Numbered from the stretch's first letter, positions 9,693-22,156 are shown. The stretch is 64,000 nt of DNA from Linum tenue (GCA_946122785.1 CAMGYJ010000006.1:41436066-41500065); one strand, 5' to 3'. Notes: a model not told the origin generated them from the letters alone. Numbers and translations are program-made.

Positions 9693-11034
9693 TGAAAGAC
9701 CGATAACTACACATGTTTTCACCCCTATTCTGAAGCCGTTTGTGATGTGGAATCTCGTGTTTTAAGCCGATTTCACACTAGGTTGTGTGTTTATGTCATA
9801 TTTCAGGACCCGGCGTTGGAATCGAGGCGGAGAAACGAGTTCTGGGTCGAAAGGAGCGAAGTTGGGACGAAGGAGGCTGATGGATGAAAATACCCGGCCA
9901 TGACTAAGAATACCCGGCCGGGTATTATTCCTTTGGGCGCCCCGCGAGAAACAGAAGGGGGCCCGGGCAAATGGCTTAAATCCCCGGTCGGGGATTATGG
10001 AAAGAGACCGGGGATTTTCCCTGAGGCCGAAACGGTGCGTTCCATTTATACCCGGTCGAGACCCAAAATACCCGACCGGGTATTTCGACCGGGTATCGCG
10101 ACCTGGCAGCTGATAAAAGGAAAAGAAGGCCCATTTTCAAGGGTTCCGACTTTTTGAGAGAGAAAGCGATTCCTAGAGAGAGAAAGCGACGAACCAGAGT
10201 TCCCAAGTGCCATTGCTTGGTCTTCATCACCATTGGAGCCCGGTGTGAGCTTGGAGAAGTGCCGATTAAACATCCAGGAGCAGAAATCCATCTTCACAGT
10301 ATGATTTCCGCGTCTGAATCCGCTTTTGCTTCTTTCTCTATGGAGTAGTTCCCCCATTCATCTGGGTTTGGGGAACCCTAGATTTGTATGCTAGGTCTGA
10401 TTGTATGAACCCAAGTACAGAGTTTGTGAATTGATTATATTCAATTGAGGTTTGAATGATTGAATGACTTGAATCCTGATCAAATTCCTGTTGTTTCTGC
10501 TTTGACCTAGAATGAGAATATATGCCTAGGTTGATAGAGTATCCTTAACCGAAGGTGGTGAATTGGTAACTTTAGTCGAGGAGCCAACTCGCTATTCTGT
10601 ACCGAATTCAATTCGGTAGTGGAGGTTTGGTTCGCTAGGGCCTCAGTCTGTTTACTCCGGTGGAGGTTAGTCGCTCGCTAGAGACTCGGATTGAGAGGGT
10701 CTGGAGACCTTTAGTCGAGACTTCAGACTATTTAAGAACCTTCCCCAGTATAACTTTCATAAAAACTGAACTTGGTAAATTGCAATCCGACTTAACTGCA
10801 GTCTAGGGGGAACCATATCCGAGTGACGTCTCTTGACTTGAACAACCCTTTAACTTGCTTTGTGTTTTTGTTTGCTTGAATCTGCACTAAAAGTTCATTG
10901 CTAGATAACGAGAATTCACCGAGTAGTCATCACATCTAGGACCCGGGTTGACAATAAAACCCAAACCCGCTATACTACGCTTTAGGAAGTGGTTACACTT
11001 GGCCATTTTCTAGAGTGACAGTAGGAGTGAGTCA
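9693..11034 (+). repeat. Element A 3' LTR
   Basis: It has the same length (1342 bp) and landmarks as the 5' LTR, including ATGGAGTAG at 10340-10348. The start reads TGAAAGACC rather than TGATAGACC. It ends GAGTCA and is followed by the ACGGG duplication. Confidence 0.92.
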
Positions 11035-11039
11035 ACGGG

Positions 11040-12035
11040 AAAACCCAGAGACCTGGGCAGGCCGAGATTCCACACGGCCGTGCGGTTCTGGCCGTGTAGC
11101 GTGCATGAAGGAACATAAGTGAAACGTAGAGTTTTACACCTCCACACGGGCAGCTATGAATTCTACACAGCCGTGTGGCCTGGCTGTGTAGTCGCGGAAT
11201 TCTAGGCTTTAACCCAATTTTGGATCTTTTGAGAGGTGAATCGATTTTCAGAGCTAGAAACAGAGTCCTAGAGAGAGAAATTGCGAAGAAAACACCCTAG
11301 AGGTGATTTTGGAGCTGGGTTTCCTCAATCAAGCTTGGATTTCATCCTTGGAGTGAAGATTATCATCCCATAGCAGATTCTTCCCATCTTGATGAGTATC
11401 GATTGTAATGACGTTTGGATAGTGATACTGCTTGATTATAATCGATTGAAGTGTTTTGATTGAGTCAATTGAAGCCTGATCATCTTCTATTGATTTCTAC
11501 TGCAACCTTAGATAGATAGAATCTGATTAGGTTTTTAGAGCTTCTTCAATCGGTAGTAGTGAATCGATTAACGAGAGTTACTCGATTCACTGCTTTGTAC
11601 TGGAATCCAATTCCAGTAGTGGAGTTCTGTGTTTATTGCTTCAACATTCTATCCCAGTGAAGGCTAGTCGCCTGCCGGTTAGTCTGTCTGAGAGGGCTTG
11701 GTCAGCTTAAGAGATTCCAAGCTACTATCGGATCGTCTTCAGTTTAATCAACAGTAAATCAACCAAAGGTAATTACAACTTTGACCTAACTAAGGAGCTA
11801 GGGGGACTCATTCCCAAGTGACTGCTCCCCTGCTTAAGAACTTCGAACCATTTCCTGATTTCTTACTGCTTTAGCTAAAATCACATTCACTCAACTTACT
11901 TTGCTAGATAATAAATCATCACGGAGTAGGCAGTAGATCTAGACCCTGGGTTGATAAATAGAACTTGCCACTATTTTGCATTTCCAGACTGCGATTACAC
12001 TTGGTCGCAGTTTGGTGTTGTGTTTTAGTGTGTCA
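11040..12035 (+). repeat. Element B 5' LTR, right part
   Basis: The LTR continues after the second ACGGG of element A (11035-11039) and ends TGTCA at 12035. Compared with the 3' LTR it lacks about 115 bp at about 11399, a gap that includes the CT repeat and the ATGGAGTAG leader motif. The joint shows short shared bases (GTAT/GATAT), so this looks like a simple deletion. Confidence 0.8.
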
Positions 12036-12041
12036 AGTTTT

Positions 12042-12059
12042 TGGCGCCGTTTCCGGGGA
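12042..12059 (+). other. Element B primer-binding site (tRNA-Asp)
   Basis: TGGCGCCGTTTCCGGGGA has one mismatch to the complement of the 3' end of plant tRNA-Asp(GUC), which includes the CCA end. It lies 6 bases after the LTR. Confidence 0.85.
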
Positions 12060-12179
12060 CTCTAGGTTATTGTGGAAACATGAAAGTTTGTTATTCTAGC
12101 TTTTTCTTTACTACATTCTCTCTCTCTTCCATCTTTGTGCCTTCACGGGTTGTGTTTGCATTATGTGTGCAGGTAGTGC

Positions 12180-13403
12180 ATGACCCGTAGCCAGTCAGGA
12201 GACTTACTGCCATTAGACCAAGAGCTTGAACGGACTTGTAGGAACTTCAAGCGGGCTTTAAAGGCACGACTGGCTGCGGAGGAGGCTCTAGCGCAATTGC
12301 AGATCAACCAGGAGGAAGACATGGGTGAGCCTCAAGACAATGATGTGGTCATCCCCCATGAGCACACCATGGGGTATTACTGGAGAGCCAGAGCCGCGGA
12401 CATGAGGTCGCCCATCCAGCAACCTCAAGTTCCAGCCAATAACTTCGAGGTGAGCACCTCTGTCATCACCATGCTGCGCGGCTCAGTGGTATTCCGTGGC
12501 AAAGAGGGGGAGTGCCCCATATCGCATCTGCGGCAATTCCATGAGCTCATTGATGGGATCAAGATAAATGGGGTCCCAGCCGATGCCATCCAGCTGAGGT
12601 ACTTCCCATTCACTCTGGTGGGGCAAGCTAAGGAGTGGCTGGACACTCTACCTCCAGGACCGATCACCACGTTTGCCAACCTGGCACACAAGTTCCCCAC
12701 CCGCTATCATCCTCCGTCCAAGATGGCGAACCTGTAGAAGAAGATCACCCATTTTGCCCAGGAGGAAGATGAAACCATTCGGGACGCTTGGGAAGGATAC
12801 ACCAGTCTTTTCCTGAAATGTCCCAATCATGGGTTCAATTACGCCTTCAAGGTGGGCACTTTTTACCATGCCCTCTTCGCATAAGATAAGCAGCTGATTG
12901 ACTCGGTCTGCGGCGGGAACATGCTAACCAAGACCCTGCCGCAGCTGAATCAACTCTTTGAAGAGATGGCAGAGCAGGGATATGATTGGGGAACTTATAG
13001 GAGATCGAGACGAGCACCAGGTCGGGGTGTGCATGCTGTGGCCACCCCGTCGTCTGAGTTGGTGCAGGTGATATCTAAGCTGGTCTCAGCCATTGATCAT
13101 TCTGGAATGGTTTTAGGGGCAGGACAGCAGCAGGCAATGCATTGCGAGTGGTGCGAAAGCTCCCATCACACTGTGGAAGACTATCAGGCGATGAGGGAGT
13201 TGACTACTCCCTAGGAGCAGGTGGACTTCATAGGCAATGTCAGGCGTTTCGACCCCTACAACAACACTTATAACGAGGGGTGGCGCCATCATCCCAACTT
13301 CTCCTGGAATGAACCTAATCCTCGACCACCAACCTCCCAGGGACCGCCAGGCTTTCAGAGGCCTCCTTACCAGCCCATGCAAGGGCAATTCCAGCAGAAA
13401 TAG
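12180..13403 (+). pseudogene. Element B gag (capsid and nucleocapsid), with in-frame stops
   Basis: One frame carries recognisable gag along its whole length, starting at ATG 12180 (TRSQSGDLLPLDQ). It is interrupted by stops near 12735 (TAG), 12882 (TAA), 13212 (TAG) and 13401 (TAG). Nearly all can be explained by CAG or CAA glutamine codons changed by one C-to-T step. The capsid block (PISHLRQFHELIDGIKINGV; ITTFANLAHKF) is the plant Retrotrans_gag family. The zinc knuckle at about 13141-13185 reads C-X2-C-X4-H-X4-Y, with the last cysteine replaced by tyrosine, so nucleic acid binding is probably damaged. The product would assemble particles in the cytoplasm. Confidence 0.85.
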
Positions 13404-13626
13404 CCTCTTTACTCGCCCAGACAGGGGCCAGTACCTCCTCAGTCATATATGCGGCCATTTCAGCAGTCAGGTGTAGCCCCCGCAGCCCCAATGTAGAGTG
13501 ATCCGATGGCCGATTTGCAACATGGAGCATTTCATGGAGAAAGCTTCAGGTAAATTCTTGGAGCTAGAAGCTGGCCAGAGAAACACACAGGTTGTGCTGC
13601 GGGATATCCAGACCTAGCTCGGGAGT

Positions 13627-14528
13627 GTGGCCCAGGCTGTAGCACAGAGGGCTCCGGGTTCTTTACCCAGGCAGACCATTCCCTATCCGCAGGACCTAAA
13701 TGAACACTACCAGGCCATTACTACCAGGAGTGGCAAAGTGACTGCGGATCCACCTGTCTGGGCACGACAGGAGAGAGAGGCCCTTGCTTCGGCACTTCTA
13801 GCTAACGAAGAAGAAATTGAGAAGGAGGTTTAGGTGCCTACTCCTGAGCGCAACCAGTGGTGAAGGAGTATGTCCCTCAGCTCCCCTTTCCTACTCGGTT
13901 GCACAAAGACCGACTGGAGACTGAGTTTTCCAAACTCATGGCAATGCTGAAGGAGGTAAACATCAGTATGCCCTTCGTGGAGGCATTATCGAAGATGCCC
14001 AAGTATGTTAAGTTCATGAAGGATCTCCTCACCAACAAGAGGAAGCTTGGGGAGCTATCGATGGTGAACCTCAACGGGGAGTGTTCTGCCATCCTACAGA
14101 ACAAGCTACCTGAGAATCGCAAAGACCCAGGGAGTTTTACTATCCTTTGCATGATTGGTAGGTTGCATGTAGGAAATTCCTTGGCGGATTTAGGCGCTAG
14201 CATAAACGTCATGCCATATAAAATGTTTAAAAAGCTAGGCCTAGGTGAACCCAGTAATACTAGGATGAGAATTCAACTTGCTGATAGGTCCATCGTGCAT
14301 CCTAGGGGCATTGCAGAGGACTTGATAGTCATAGTAGGGCCATTCTCATATCTTGATGATTTTGTTATTCTTGATATAAATGAGGATGTTGATGTGCCTT
14401 TAATACTGGGTAGACCTTTTCTCGCCACTACCAAGGCACTTATTGATGTGAATGATGGAAATTTGATTATGAGGGCAGGTGGTGTTCAAATCACCTTCTC
14501 TGTTTATGATAATATTAAACACCCCTAG
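13627..14528 (+). pseudogene. Element B gag-pol linker and aspartic protease
   Basis: The first part (13627-13833) ends in a stop. The second frame (13857-14528) holds the linker (KEYVPQLPFPTRLHKDRLE) and a retropepsin-like domain. The active site triplet lies in LADLGASINVMP at about 14182-14217, and the conserved C-terminal VPLILGRPFLATT is at about 14394. DLGAS instead of D-[ST]-G is the normal form in plant Ty3/gypsy proteases. A frameshift between the two pieces breaks continuity with gag. The domain would cut the polyprotein. Confidence 0.8.
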
Positions 14529-14755
14529 TTCCATGATGATCTAGACTATTGCGATTTTATTGCTGATTTTGAGACCACACCCGCCATCACGAGTGCGGGT
14601 ACTGATGATTTCCTCGAGCGTTTTCTTTTGCTAGGGGAACAAGCATTGCAGGAGTTGCAGCTGGAGGAGTAGCTCCGGAGCTAGACGAAGCCGCGATCGA
14701 GGGGCAAGAGAAACCATTCAAACTGATCCCTATCTCGCCCCGGATCGCCACATCA

Positions 14756-16432
14756 TTGGAGGAGCCACCAGAGCTGGATCTTAAACCATTCCCCTCTCAC
14801 CTGGAGTATGCATTTCTCCGGGAGGGGAATAAGCTCCCGGTCATTATCAGCTCGGATCTGACACCCAAGCAGAAGAGCAGATTGGTGGCTCTGCTGCAGA
14901 AGTATGCCCGGGCCATGGCGTGGAAGATAACAAACATTAGAGGCAAAAGCCCATCCTTCTGCTCCCACAGATTTCTGATGGAGGATGAGGTTAAGCCAGT
15001 CAGGCAGCCACATCAGAGATTGACTCCTAACTTGGGGGCAGTGGTCCGGGCAGTGATGGTGAAGCTGATGGATGCAGGAATCATCTTTGCTATATATGAT
15101 AGCAAGTGGGTCAGTCCCACTCAGGTGGTTCCGAAGAAAGGCGGGATGACTGTGGTCCCGAATGAGAAGAACGAGTTGATCCCGATGCGGACCATGACTG
15201 GCTAGAGAGTCTACATCGATTACAGCGCCTGAACGACGCCACCAGGAAGAACCATTTTCCCCTACCTTTCATTGATCAAATGTTGGAGAGTTTGGCTGGC
15301 CATGAGTTCTATTGCTTCCTGGATGGCATGTCTGGCCACTTCCAGATTCCAATCGTGCTGGAGGATTAGGCAAAGACCACATTCACTTGCCCCTTCGGTA
15401 CTTTTGCTTACCGGAGGATTCCATTCAGGCTGTGTAATGCACCAGCGACCTTCTAGGGATGCATGCTGGCGATCTTCTACCGACTGGTCGGAGAGATCAT
15501 GGAAGTCTTCATGGATGACTTCTCGGTTTACGGATTCTCCTTCACTCATTGTCTCCATAACCTGGAACTGGTCCTGAAGAGATGCGAAGAGACTAATCTG
15601 GAACTCAGCTGGGAGAAGTGCCATTTTATGGTTCGTGAGGGGATTGTGCTTGGGAACAAGATCTCCAAGCAGGGGATTGAGATGGATCGCGCAAAAACAG
15701 AGACGATTAGTAAGCTACCTCCTCTTGTTTCTGTGAAGGGGATCCGCAGCTTTCAGGATCATGCAGGCTTCTACCGGCACTTCATCAAGCACTTCCAGCC
15801 CATGTACTCCGCGTCGAAGACCTTGAACGATGCACAAGAGAACTACACCACCATTGAGAAAGATCTACTGGCCGTGGTGTATGCATTTGATAAGTTTCGA
15901 CCCTATCTAGTTGTCTCCCTTGTGGTGGTCTACACCGATCACTACGCGATTCGCTATGTGGTGAGTAAGGCTGATGCTAAGCCTAGGCTCATCCGCTGGA
16001 TCTTGCTTCTGCAGGAATTTGATATCGAGATTCGGGATAAAAAGGGAACCGAAAATGTTGCTGCAGATCATCTTTCACGGGTGGAAGCCCCTCTAGTTGA
16101 CAAATTCGTGGAAGAGATCAACGACTCCTTCCCGGGTGAGCGATTGCTGACGATGACCTTGGTAGAGAGCGTGGCCCCTTGGTATTCTGACTTTCCCAAT
16201 TATCTGGTGGCCAAGAAGCTAACAAAGGGGATGGCCACTCATGCAAAGCGCAAGTTCTTCTCCGACCTAAAGCATTACTTCTGGGATGATCCTTACCTCT
16301 TCAGGATCAGAGCAGATGGTATGATCTGGCGCTGTGTCATGGAGCATGAGATGGGAGACATCCTGTCTCAATGCGGCGAGGGACTAACTACGGTCTCCAT
16401 GGAGGGAACCGCACGACGCGGAAAGTGCTACA
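14756..16432 (+). pseudogene. Element B reverse transcriptase / RNase H / start of integrase, broken
   Basis: The reverse transcriptase starts near ELDLKPFPSHLEYAFL (14769) and includes WVSPTQVVPKKGGM and the catalytic FMDDFSVYG at about 15511-15537. Stops at 15203 (TGG to TAG), 15367 and 15454 (CAG to TAG) and frame changes interrupt 15200-15460. From 15463 the frame is open to the copia insertion. Immediately after the thumb ([17 protein letters not shown]) it jumps to [15 protein letters not shown]. An in-frame stretch of roughly 75 codons is missing, including the first RNase H aspartate (the MCDAS motif). The integrase zinc region begins just before 16433, where element C enters. Confidence 0.85.
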
Positions 16433-17330
16433 TGTTGAGTGAAGCTATGTCAGCTGGCGTCGAGAATTTTGAGGAAAGAATTGAGACAACATCAGAATTA
16501 GAAGCAGAAAAGGAAAGATGTAAGGATTCTACTAAATCAAGGATATCAAGCTGATTGATTCTCCAAATCACAAGTTAACGGCAGGGAAGCAGCTGGTATA
16601 AAAGAGAAAGGGTTTGGGTAGTATAGCATCCTTTCAAAAAAAAGTTTGATTCAAAATCATAGCTAGGGCAAGAGTGTCTGTTTTGAAAGAAAGGAAGTGT
16701 GAGCTATCAGGAAGATAGTTTGTGTGTGATCTATAGGCTGAAAGCTTGGCAGGGAGCTAAGTTTTAGCAGGGATTCTGATCTTTGACCGTCAAAGATCTT
16801 GTGACGGGGAGTTGCAGTGAGATCATCATTGTACCTTGTAACAGAAAACACTATCATAGTAGATCGTCAAAGGACTCAAATCAGAGTGCCTTTGACCGTG
16901 GACTAGTCGATACTGATTCATCAGTATCGGAAACCACGTAAAAATCGCCGTGTTCCTTGCACTCTTTATTCGTTTTGTTTGGCTGTGTGATTTGACTCTG
17001 TTTTTGCAGAAAAGACTCTGTTTTGTTTGCAGGTTGTGTTCTACGACAAGAAGGTGAAGCAGTAGCAAATAACGTCGTAAAACGTTGTCAGTTTGGAGAC
17101 TAACTGGGCTGGAAGTGTGTGGACATTAACTAAACTGTGAACGGGCCTCAAGCCCAAACAAACCAATCCAGTGAAGTGCATAATCCACATTTGTCATTCA
17201 TTTTACATAATCAATCTAACCCTTCACTGTGTCTTTGTCAATTTTCTTCTTCGATCTTCTGCCAAAGAAATTAGGGTTCGAGAAAAACCTAAATCGAGTA
17301 GGTTCATACTCGCGCTCGTCTGCACCAACA
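16433..17330 (+). repeat. Element C 5' LTR
   Basis: It starts TGTTGAGTGAAGC and ends CTGCACCAACA. The GGTATAAAAGAG stretch at about 16591-16602 is a likely TATA box. The inverted repeat GATACTGA/TCAGTATC lies at about 16909-16929. Confidence 0.92.
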
Positions 17331-17332
17331 AG

Positions 17333-17348
17333 TGGTATCAGAGCCCGG
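17333..17348 (+). other. Element C primer-binding site (tRNA-iMet)
   Basis: TGGTATCAGAGCCCGG lies 2 bases after the LTR and is the standard copia site for initiator tRNA-Met. Confidence 0.93.
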
Positions 17349-17383
17349 CTCCGACGAACGAGGGTTAACCGCCTCCGGAGACA

Positions 17384-18994
17384 ATGAGTTCGAGCGCCAG
17401 TACAGGAGGAGTCTTTATGGCAGATGGGTTCTCTCAAACAAGGCCACCACGGTTTGAGGGAGTACATTACGGGTATTGGAGAAATCACATGGAGTTGTTC
17501 ATTGGGTCAACTGATCCAGATCTCCGGAACATCGTCTTGGATGGACCGTTGGAAGTAAAAGAAGCCCGAGGAAAATGGACTGAGGAAGACAAGAAAAATT
17601 TCCAGCTGAATTCAAAGGCGACCAACCTAATGTACTGTGCTCAGGGGCCTGAAGAATACCATCGCGTTTCAGGATGCAAGTCAGCAAAAGAAATCTGGGA
17701 TAAATTACAGATTGCTCATGAAGGTACTTCGCACGCCAAAATCTCTAGAATAAATAGTCTCAAGCAAGAATTTGAGGCTTTTGTGATGAAACTAGAGGAA
17801 TCTATCAAGGAGATGCAAGATAGATTTACTACTATAGTCAATAGTCTGAGGAACCTAGAGATTGAATATACTAGTGCTGATCTGGTCAGAAAGATACTGT
17901 GGGCGTTACCCAAAAGGTGGACACCCAAGGTGACCGCAATAGAAGAGTCGAAAGACCTAACCAAGCTCAGCTTGGATGAATTGATGGGTTCGCTAATAAC
18001 ACATGAAGAAAAGCTGAGAAGAGAAGAGAGTGAGGAACCAAGAAAAGAAAAACGAAGTCTGGCTTTCAAAGTTTCTGAGCAAGAAGATGAATTCGATGCA
18101 CTGGAAGATATGGAAGATGATGAGTTGGCTATCCTGAGTAAGCATGTTGCTAAGCTTTTGAGGTTGCGGAAGGAAAGAAGAAGAGGAAATTCTAACAATC
18201 GGTCAAAAGATGCTGATTCTGACAAAGATCAATTCAGGGCATCTCGGTAGAGTTCAAGATTCAGAAGGGAGACAACTGGAAATGACAAGAATACCTCCCA
18301 AACAGGATGCTTCAAGTGTGGAAGAAGTGGACACATAAAAGCCGAGTGTCCACAAATGAAAAAGGAAAAAGCATATGCAGCAACCTGGAGCTGCAGTGAA
18401 GACGAGGATGATGAAGTAGAATCAAGCAGAAGGCAAGAAGCTTACATGGCTATTGACAGAAGTGACGATGAATGCCACTCGTCTCAGGTAAGAACACTAG
18501 ACTATTACTCAGATACTGATTGTGAAAGTGATCAAATTGATGAAACCATTAGGGATATACAGATAGAATTAAAAAATGTGAAAATTAGACATTCGAAGCT
18601 TAAGTTAGAATTTGAAAGTTTGACAGAGAAGTATAATAAGCTGAAGGAAGAAAATTTAGACTTAGAAACAAAATTAACTGAAGCTGTAAAAAGAAATGAT
18701 GTTTTATAAAACGAGCTAGTTGGTCATAAGAAAGGTAATAATGCAAAGGTTAAGAACATAGGGGTTAAGGTAAGAAAAACAGATTGCAAAATCCATCACA
18801 AAGAATGTTTTTACTGTCACCAAGAGGGACATTATATTGCCAACTGTAAGAAGAGAAGAGATAAAGAAACCCGACTTAGATCGGCTGTATGTTTTAACTG
18901 TCATGAAATTGGACATATAAGTTATGGTTGCACCAATTTAAGACTAAGGGTGAATGGTCCAAAATTGGTATGGCTGTCAAAGATAAGATAAAAG
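17384..18994 (+). pseudogene. Element C gag with three zinc knuckles and two internal stops
   Basis: The ATG at 17384 opens a 288-codon frame of the copia UBN2-type gag (FEGVHYGYWRNHMELFI; KAKEIWDKL-like block). A TAG at 18248-18250 interrupts. The same frame continues with CFKCGRSGHIKAEC, a coiled coil (18356-18706), a TAA at 18707-18709, then CFYCHQEGHYIANC and CFNCHEIGHISYGC up to a stop near 18990. Three CCHC knuckles are typical of the SIRE lineage. Both internal stops are one C-to-T step from glutamine codons. The gag and pol frames differ. Confidence 0.88.
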
Positions 18995-19022
18995 ATACTT
19001 GTGTAATTAGGTCTGCTTCCAA

Positions 19023-21071
19023 GTGAGCATGGAAGACAGCGAGTGGATTCTGGATAGTGGATGCTCACACCACATGACAGGGAATGAAAAACTCTTTACA
19101 AACTTGGTTAAAGGTAGGAAAGGTAAAGTTTATTTTCGTGATAATTATTCAACTGATATTTTAGGTAAAGGAGAAGTAGGAAATGCACCTAAAATAAAAA
19201 ACGTGATGCTTGTATATGGATTGAAACATAACCTGTTTTCCATTAGTCAAATGTGTGGTGAGTCAAATAGAGTTGTTTTTGAACCAATTGGTTGCTATGT
19301 GGAAAATATTAAAAGTAGATCAATCATTTTTTCTAGGAAAAGAAAGGGAAAACTGTTTTGCATAAATTTGAGTGAAAAAGACATGTTTAATGAAATGTGC
19401 CTAGTTTCTGTCGACAAAAATGTTCAGTTAGAATGGCATAGAAGATTGGGTCATGTAAGTGTAGGAACATTGTCAAAACTGGTCAGTCTGAATTTAGTTA
19501 CAGGAATTCCTAGAGTTAATTGCAAGAAGGAATTTTTCTGTGAAGCTTGCACTAAAGGAAAGCAAGTCAGGTCATCCTTTAAAAGTAAACCAGTTATTTC
19601 AACATCAAAACCTCTGGAATTGTTGCATCTAGACCTTTTTGGTCCAAGTAATGTCCTGAGTCTAGGAGGAAAAGCTTATGCTTTCGTGATTGTTGATGAT
19701 TTCTCAAGGTTTACCTGGGTACTGTTTTTAGGAAATAAGAGTGAAGCTTATAAAAACTTTAAAAACTTAGTCAGACGACTTGAGAATGAAAAGGAAACCA
19801 AAGTTATAAATATTAGAAGTGATCATGGTGGTGAGTTTATATCAGAGAAGTTTGAACATTTTTGTGAAAAATCTGGAATTGCACACAACTTTTCTGCAAC
19901 TAGGACTCCACAGCAAAATGGTGTTGTGGAAAGGAAAAACAGAACGTTGATAGATATTGCCAGAACAATGCTAAATGACTATGGCATTCCTAAACATTTC
20001 TGGGCTGAAGCTGTAAATACAGCTTGTTATATCATAAATCGTGCCTTAATCCGATCCAAACTTAATAAAACTCCTTATGACTTATGGAAAGGTAGAAAGC
20101 CGAATCTAGGGTACTTTCATCCCTTTGGATGCAGATGCTTCGTGCTAAACACTAAGGATAACTTAGGAAAATTTGATTCTAGATCGGATGAATCAACTTT
20201 TCTGGGTTATTCAAAAAATAGTAGAGCTTATAGAATTTATAATAATCGGACTCGCAAGGTTGAAGAGTCCATAAATGTGGTATTTGATGAGTCCTCAAGT
20301 CAGTGTGCAGTTACAATTGACGAAGATGATGATCTGGGACTTGGACATCACACCAACAACACACTAAAAGCTGGTGATGAGGAGAACAAGTTAACTGAAG
20401 TAACACAGAGTTCAAGTGAAGTCAAAGAAGCTGAGAGATCTTCAGCTCCTCCACATATACAGAAGCGGCATCCACCTTCACTGATTATAGGTGACATGAA
20501 TCAAGGTATGACTACTCGATCTAGAATGTCTGCTGCAAACACTGCTTTTGTGTCTTTAATTGAACCTAGGAATATTCAGGAAGCTTTAGAAGATGAATTT
20601 TGGATAGCTTCCATGCAAGATGAGTTAGGATACTTTGAAAGGCTACATGTATGGGATCTGGTACCTAAACTTGAAGACAAACCAATAATAGGAACAAAAT
20701 GGGTTTACAGAAATAAAACAGATGAAATAGGGGATATAGCTAAGAATAAATCTAGGCTAGTAGCTCAGGGATATAGTCAAGAAGAAGGAATCGACTTTGA
20801 TGAGTCTTTTGCTCCTGTAGCTAGATTAGAGGCCATTCGACTTTTGTGTGCCTTTGCTGAGTCTTTTGCTCCTGTAGCTAGATTAGAGGCCATTCGACTT
20901 TTGTGTGCCTTTGCTGCGTCAAAAGGGTTCAAATTATTTCAAATGGATGTTAAAAGTGCGTTTCTAAATGGGGAATTAAAAGAAGAGGTATATGTAGCTC
21001 AACCTCCAGGATTTGAAAATCATAAGTACCCAAATCATGTTTATAAACTGAATAAAGCTTGTATGGGTTAA
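19023..21071 (+). pseudogene. Element C pol, first part: protease, integrase, start of reverse transcriptase
   Basis: The frame opens with the protease motif [13 protein letters not shown] (about 19044). A GAG-pre-integrase domain ([15 protein letters not shown]), the HHCC finger and the integrase core follow: [18 protein letters not shown] and [12 protein letters not shown] supply the D, D and E. The reverse transcriptase begins near [20 protein letters not shown]. It contains an exact 57-bp tandem duplication (20802-20858 and 20859-20915) that repeats 19 residues ([19 protein letters not shown]). A one-base T deletion near 21059 changes KALYG to KACMG and causes a stop at 21069-21071. Confidence 0.9.
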
Positions 21072-22156
21072 AACAAGCTCCAAGAGCGTGGTATGACAAG
21101 TTAAGCAACTTTCTCATTACTGATGGGTTTCATAGAGGGTCTGTGGATAAAACCTTATTTATAAAATCAGAAAAAGGACATACTATATTGGTCCAAATCT
21201 ATGTCGATGACATTCTATTTGGATCATCTTGTCCTGATCTATGCAAGGAGTTCGAAATGACAATGAAAGGTGCCTTTGAGATGAGTCTTATGGGAGAATT
21301 AAAACAATTCCTTGGTCTGGAAGTTAAACAAACTAAAGCTGGCACATTCATTAGTCAATCAAAATATCTTGTAAACATGTTGGAAAAATTTGATCTTCGA
21401 AATCTTAAAGCTGCTCAAACTCCAATGGGGTCAACAACTAAGTTAACACAAGATGAAAGTGGAGTTTCAGTTGATGTTAAGATGTTTCGTGGAATGATTG
21501 GGTCCTTGCTATATCTCACTGCTAGTAGACCTGACATTGTCTATAGTGTAGGAGTCTGTGCTCGGTTTCAAAGCAATCCTAAAATGAGTCATTTGACTGC
21601 TGTAAAGCGAATCTTGCGCTATCTGTCTGGTACACAGTCATTAGGATTGTGGTATTCTAAGGAATCTAGTCTTGCACTTCTCAGCTATAGTGACTCTGAC
21701 TATGCTGGTTGTGTAATAGATCGAAAAAGTACCTCTGGCACATGCCATTTTCTTGGCACGTCCTTATTCTCTTGGGCAAGCAAGAAGCAAAGCTCTGTAG
21801 CGCTATCTACTGCTGAGGCAGAATACCTAGCGACAGGGCTTAGCTGTACCCAGTTGTCTTGGCTAAAATACCAATTCCAAGACTATGTCATAGATGTAGG
21901 AACTCCTTCCATTCTCTGTGATAACACCAGCGCCATAAATATGACCAAAAACCCTGTTCAACATTCTCGTACCAAGCATATTGAGGTACGTTATCACTTC
22001 ATTAGGGATCTCGTTCAAGAAGGAAAGATTCAATTGGAATTTGTAAGTACTGAAATGCAATGGGCGGATATTTTTACTAAGCCTCTCGGGGCAGAAAAAT
22101 TTCTTTCCATTCGAAGTGAACTTGGTTTATTTCGTGCAAATGACATTGAATCTTAG
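21059..22156 (+). pseudogene. Element C pol, second part: reverse transcriptase active site and RNase H
   Basis: The shifted frame runs 365 codons from [14 protein letters not shown]. It has the catalytic YVDDILFG at about 21200, KKFDLRNLKAAQTPM-like thumb sequence, ASRPDIVYSVGVCARFQ, and the RNase H domain with SYSDSDYAGC, STAEAEYLA, and the C-terminal WADIFTKPLGAEKF. Except for the upstream frameshift the domains are complete. The protein would copy element RNA into DNA in the cytoplasmic particle. Confidence 0.9.

Larger units (their letters stand above)
1621..11034 (+). mobile_element. Element A: Athila-type LTR retrotransposon with intact ends, pol mostly deleted
   Basis: Two LTRs of exactly 1342 bp (1621-2962 and 9693-11034) are flanked by a perfect 5-bp duplication ACGGG (1616-1620, 11035-11039). 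By eye the LTRs differ at about 33 positions (about 2.5 percent), so insertion is fairly recent. The interior has a tRNA-Asp primer site, gag, protease, then directly the integrase tail, an internal promoter, a 3' ORF and a structured 3' region. Reverse transcriptase, RNase H and the integrase core are gone, so it needs enzymes from another copy. It sits in the 5' LTR of element B. Confidence 0.92.
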
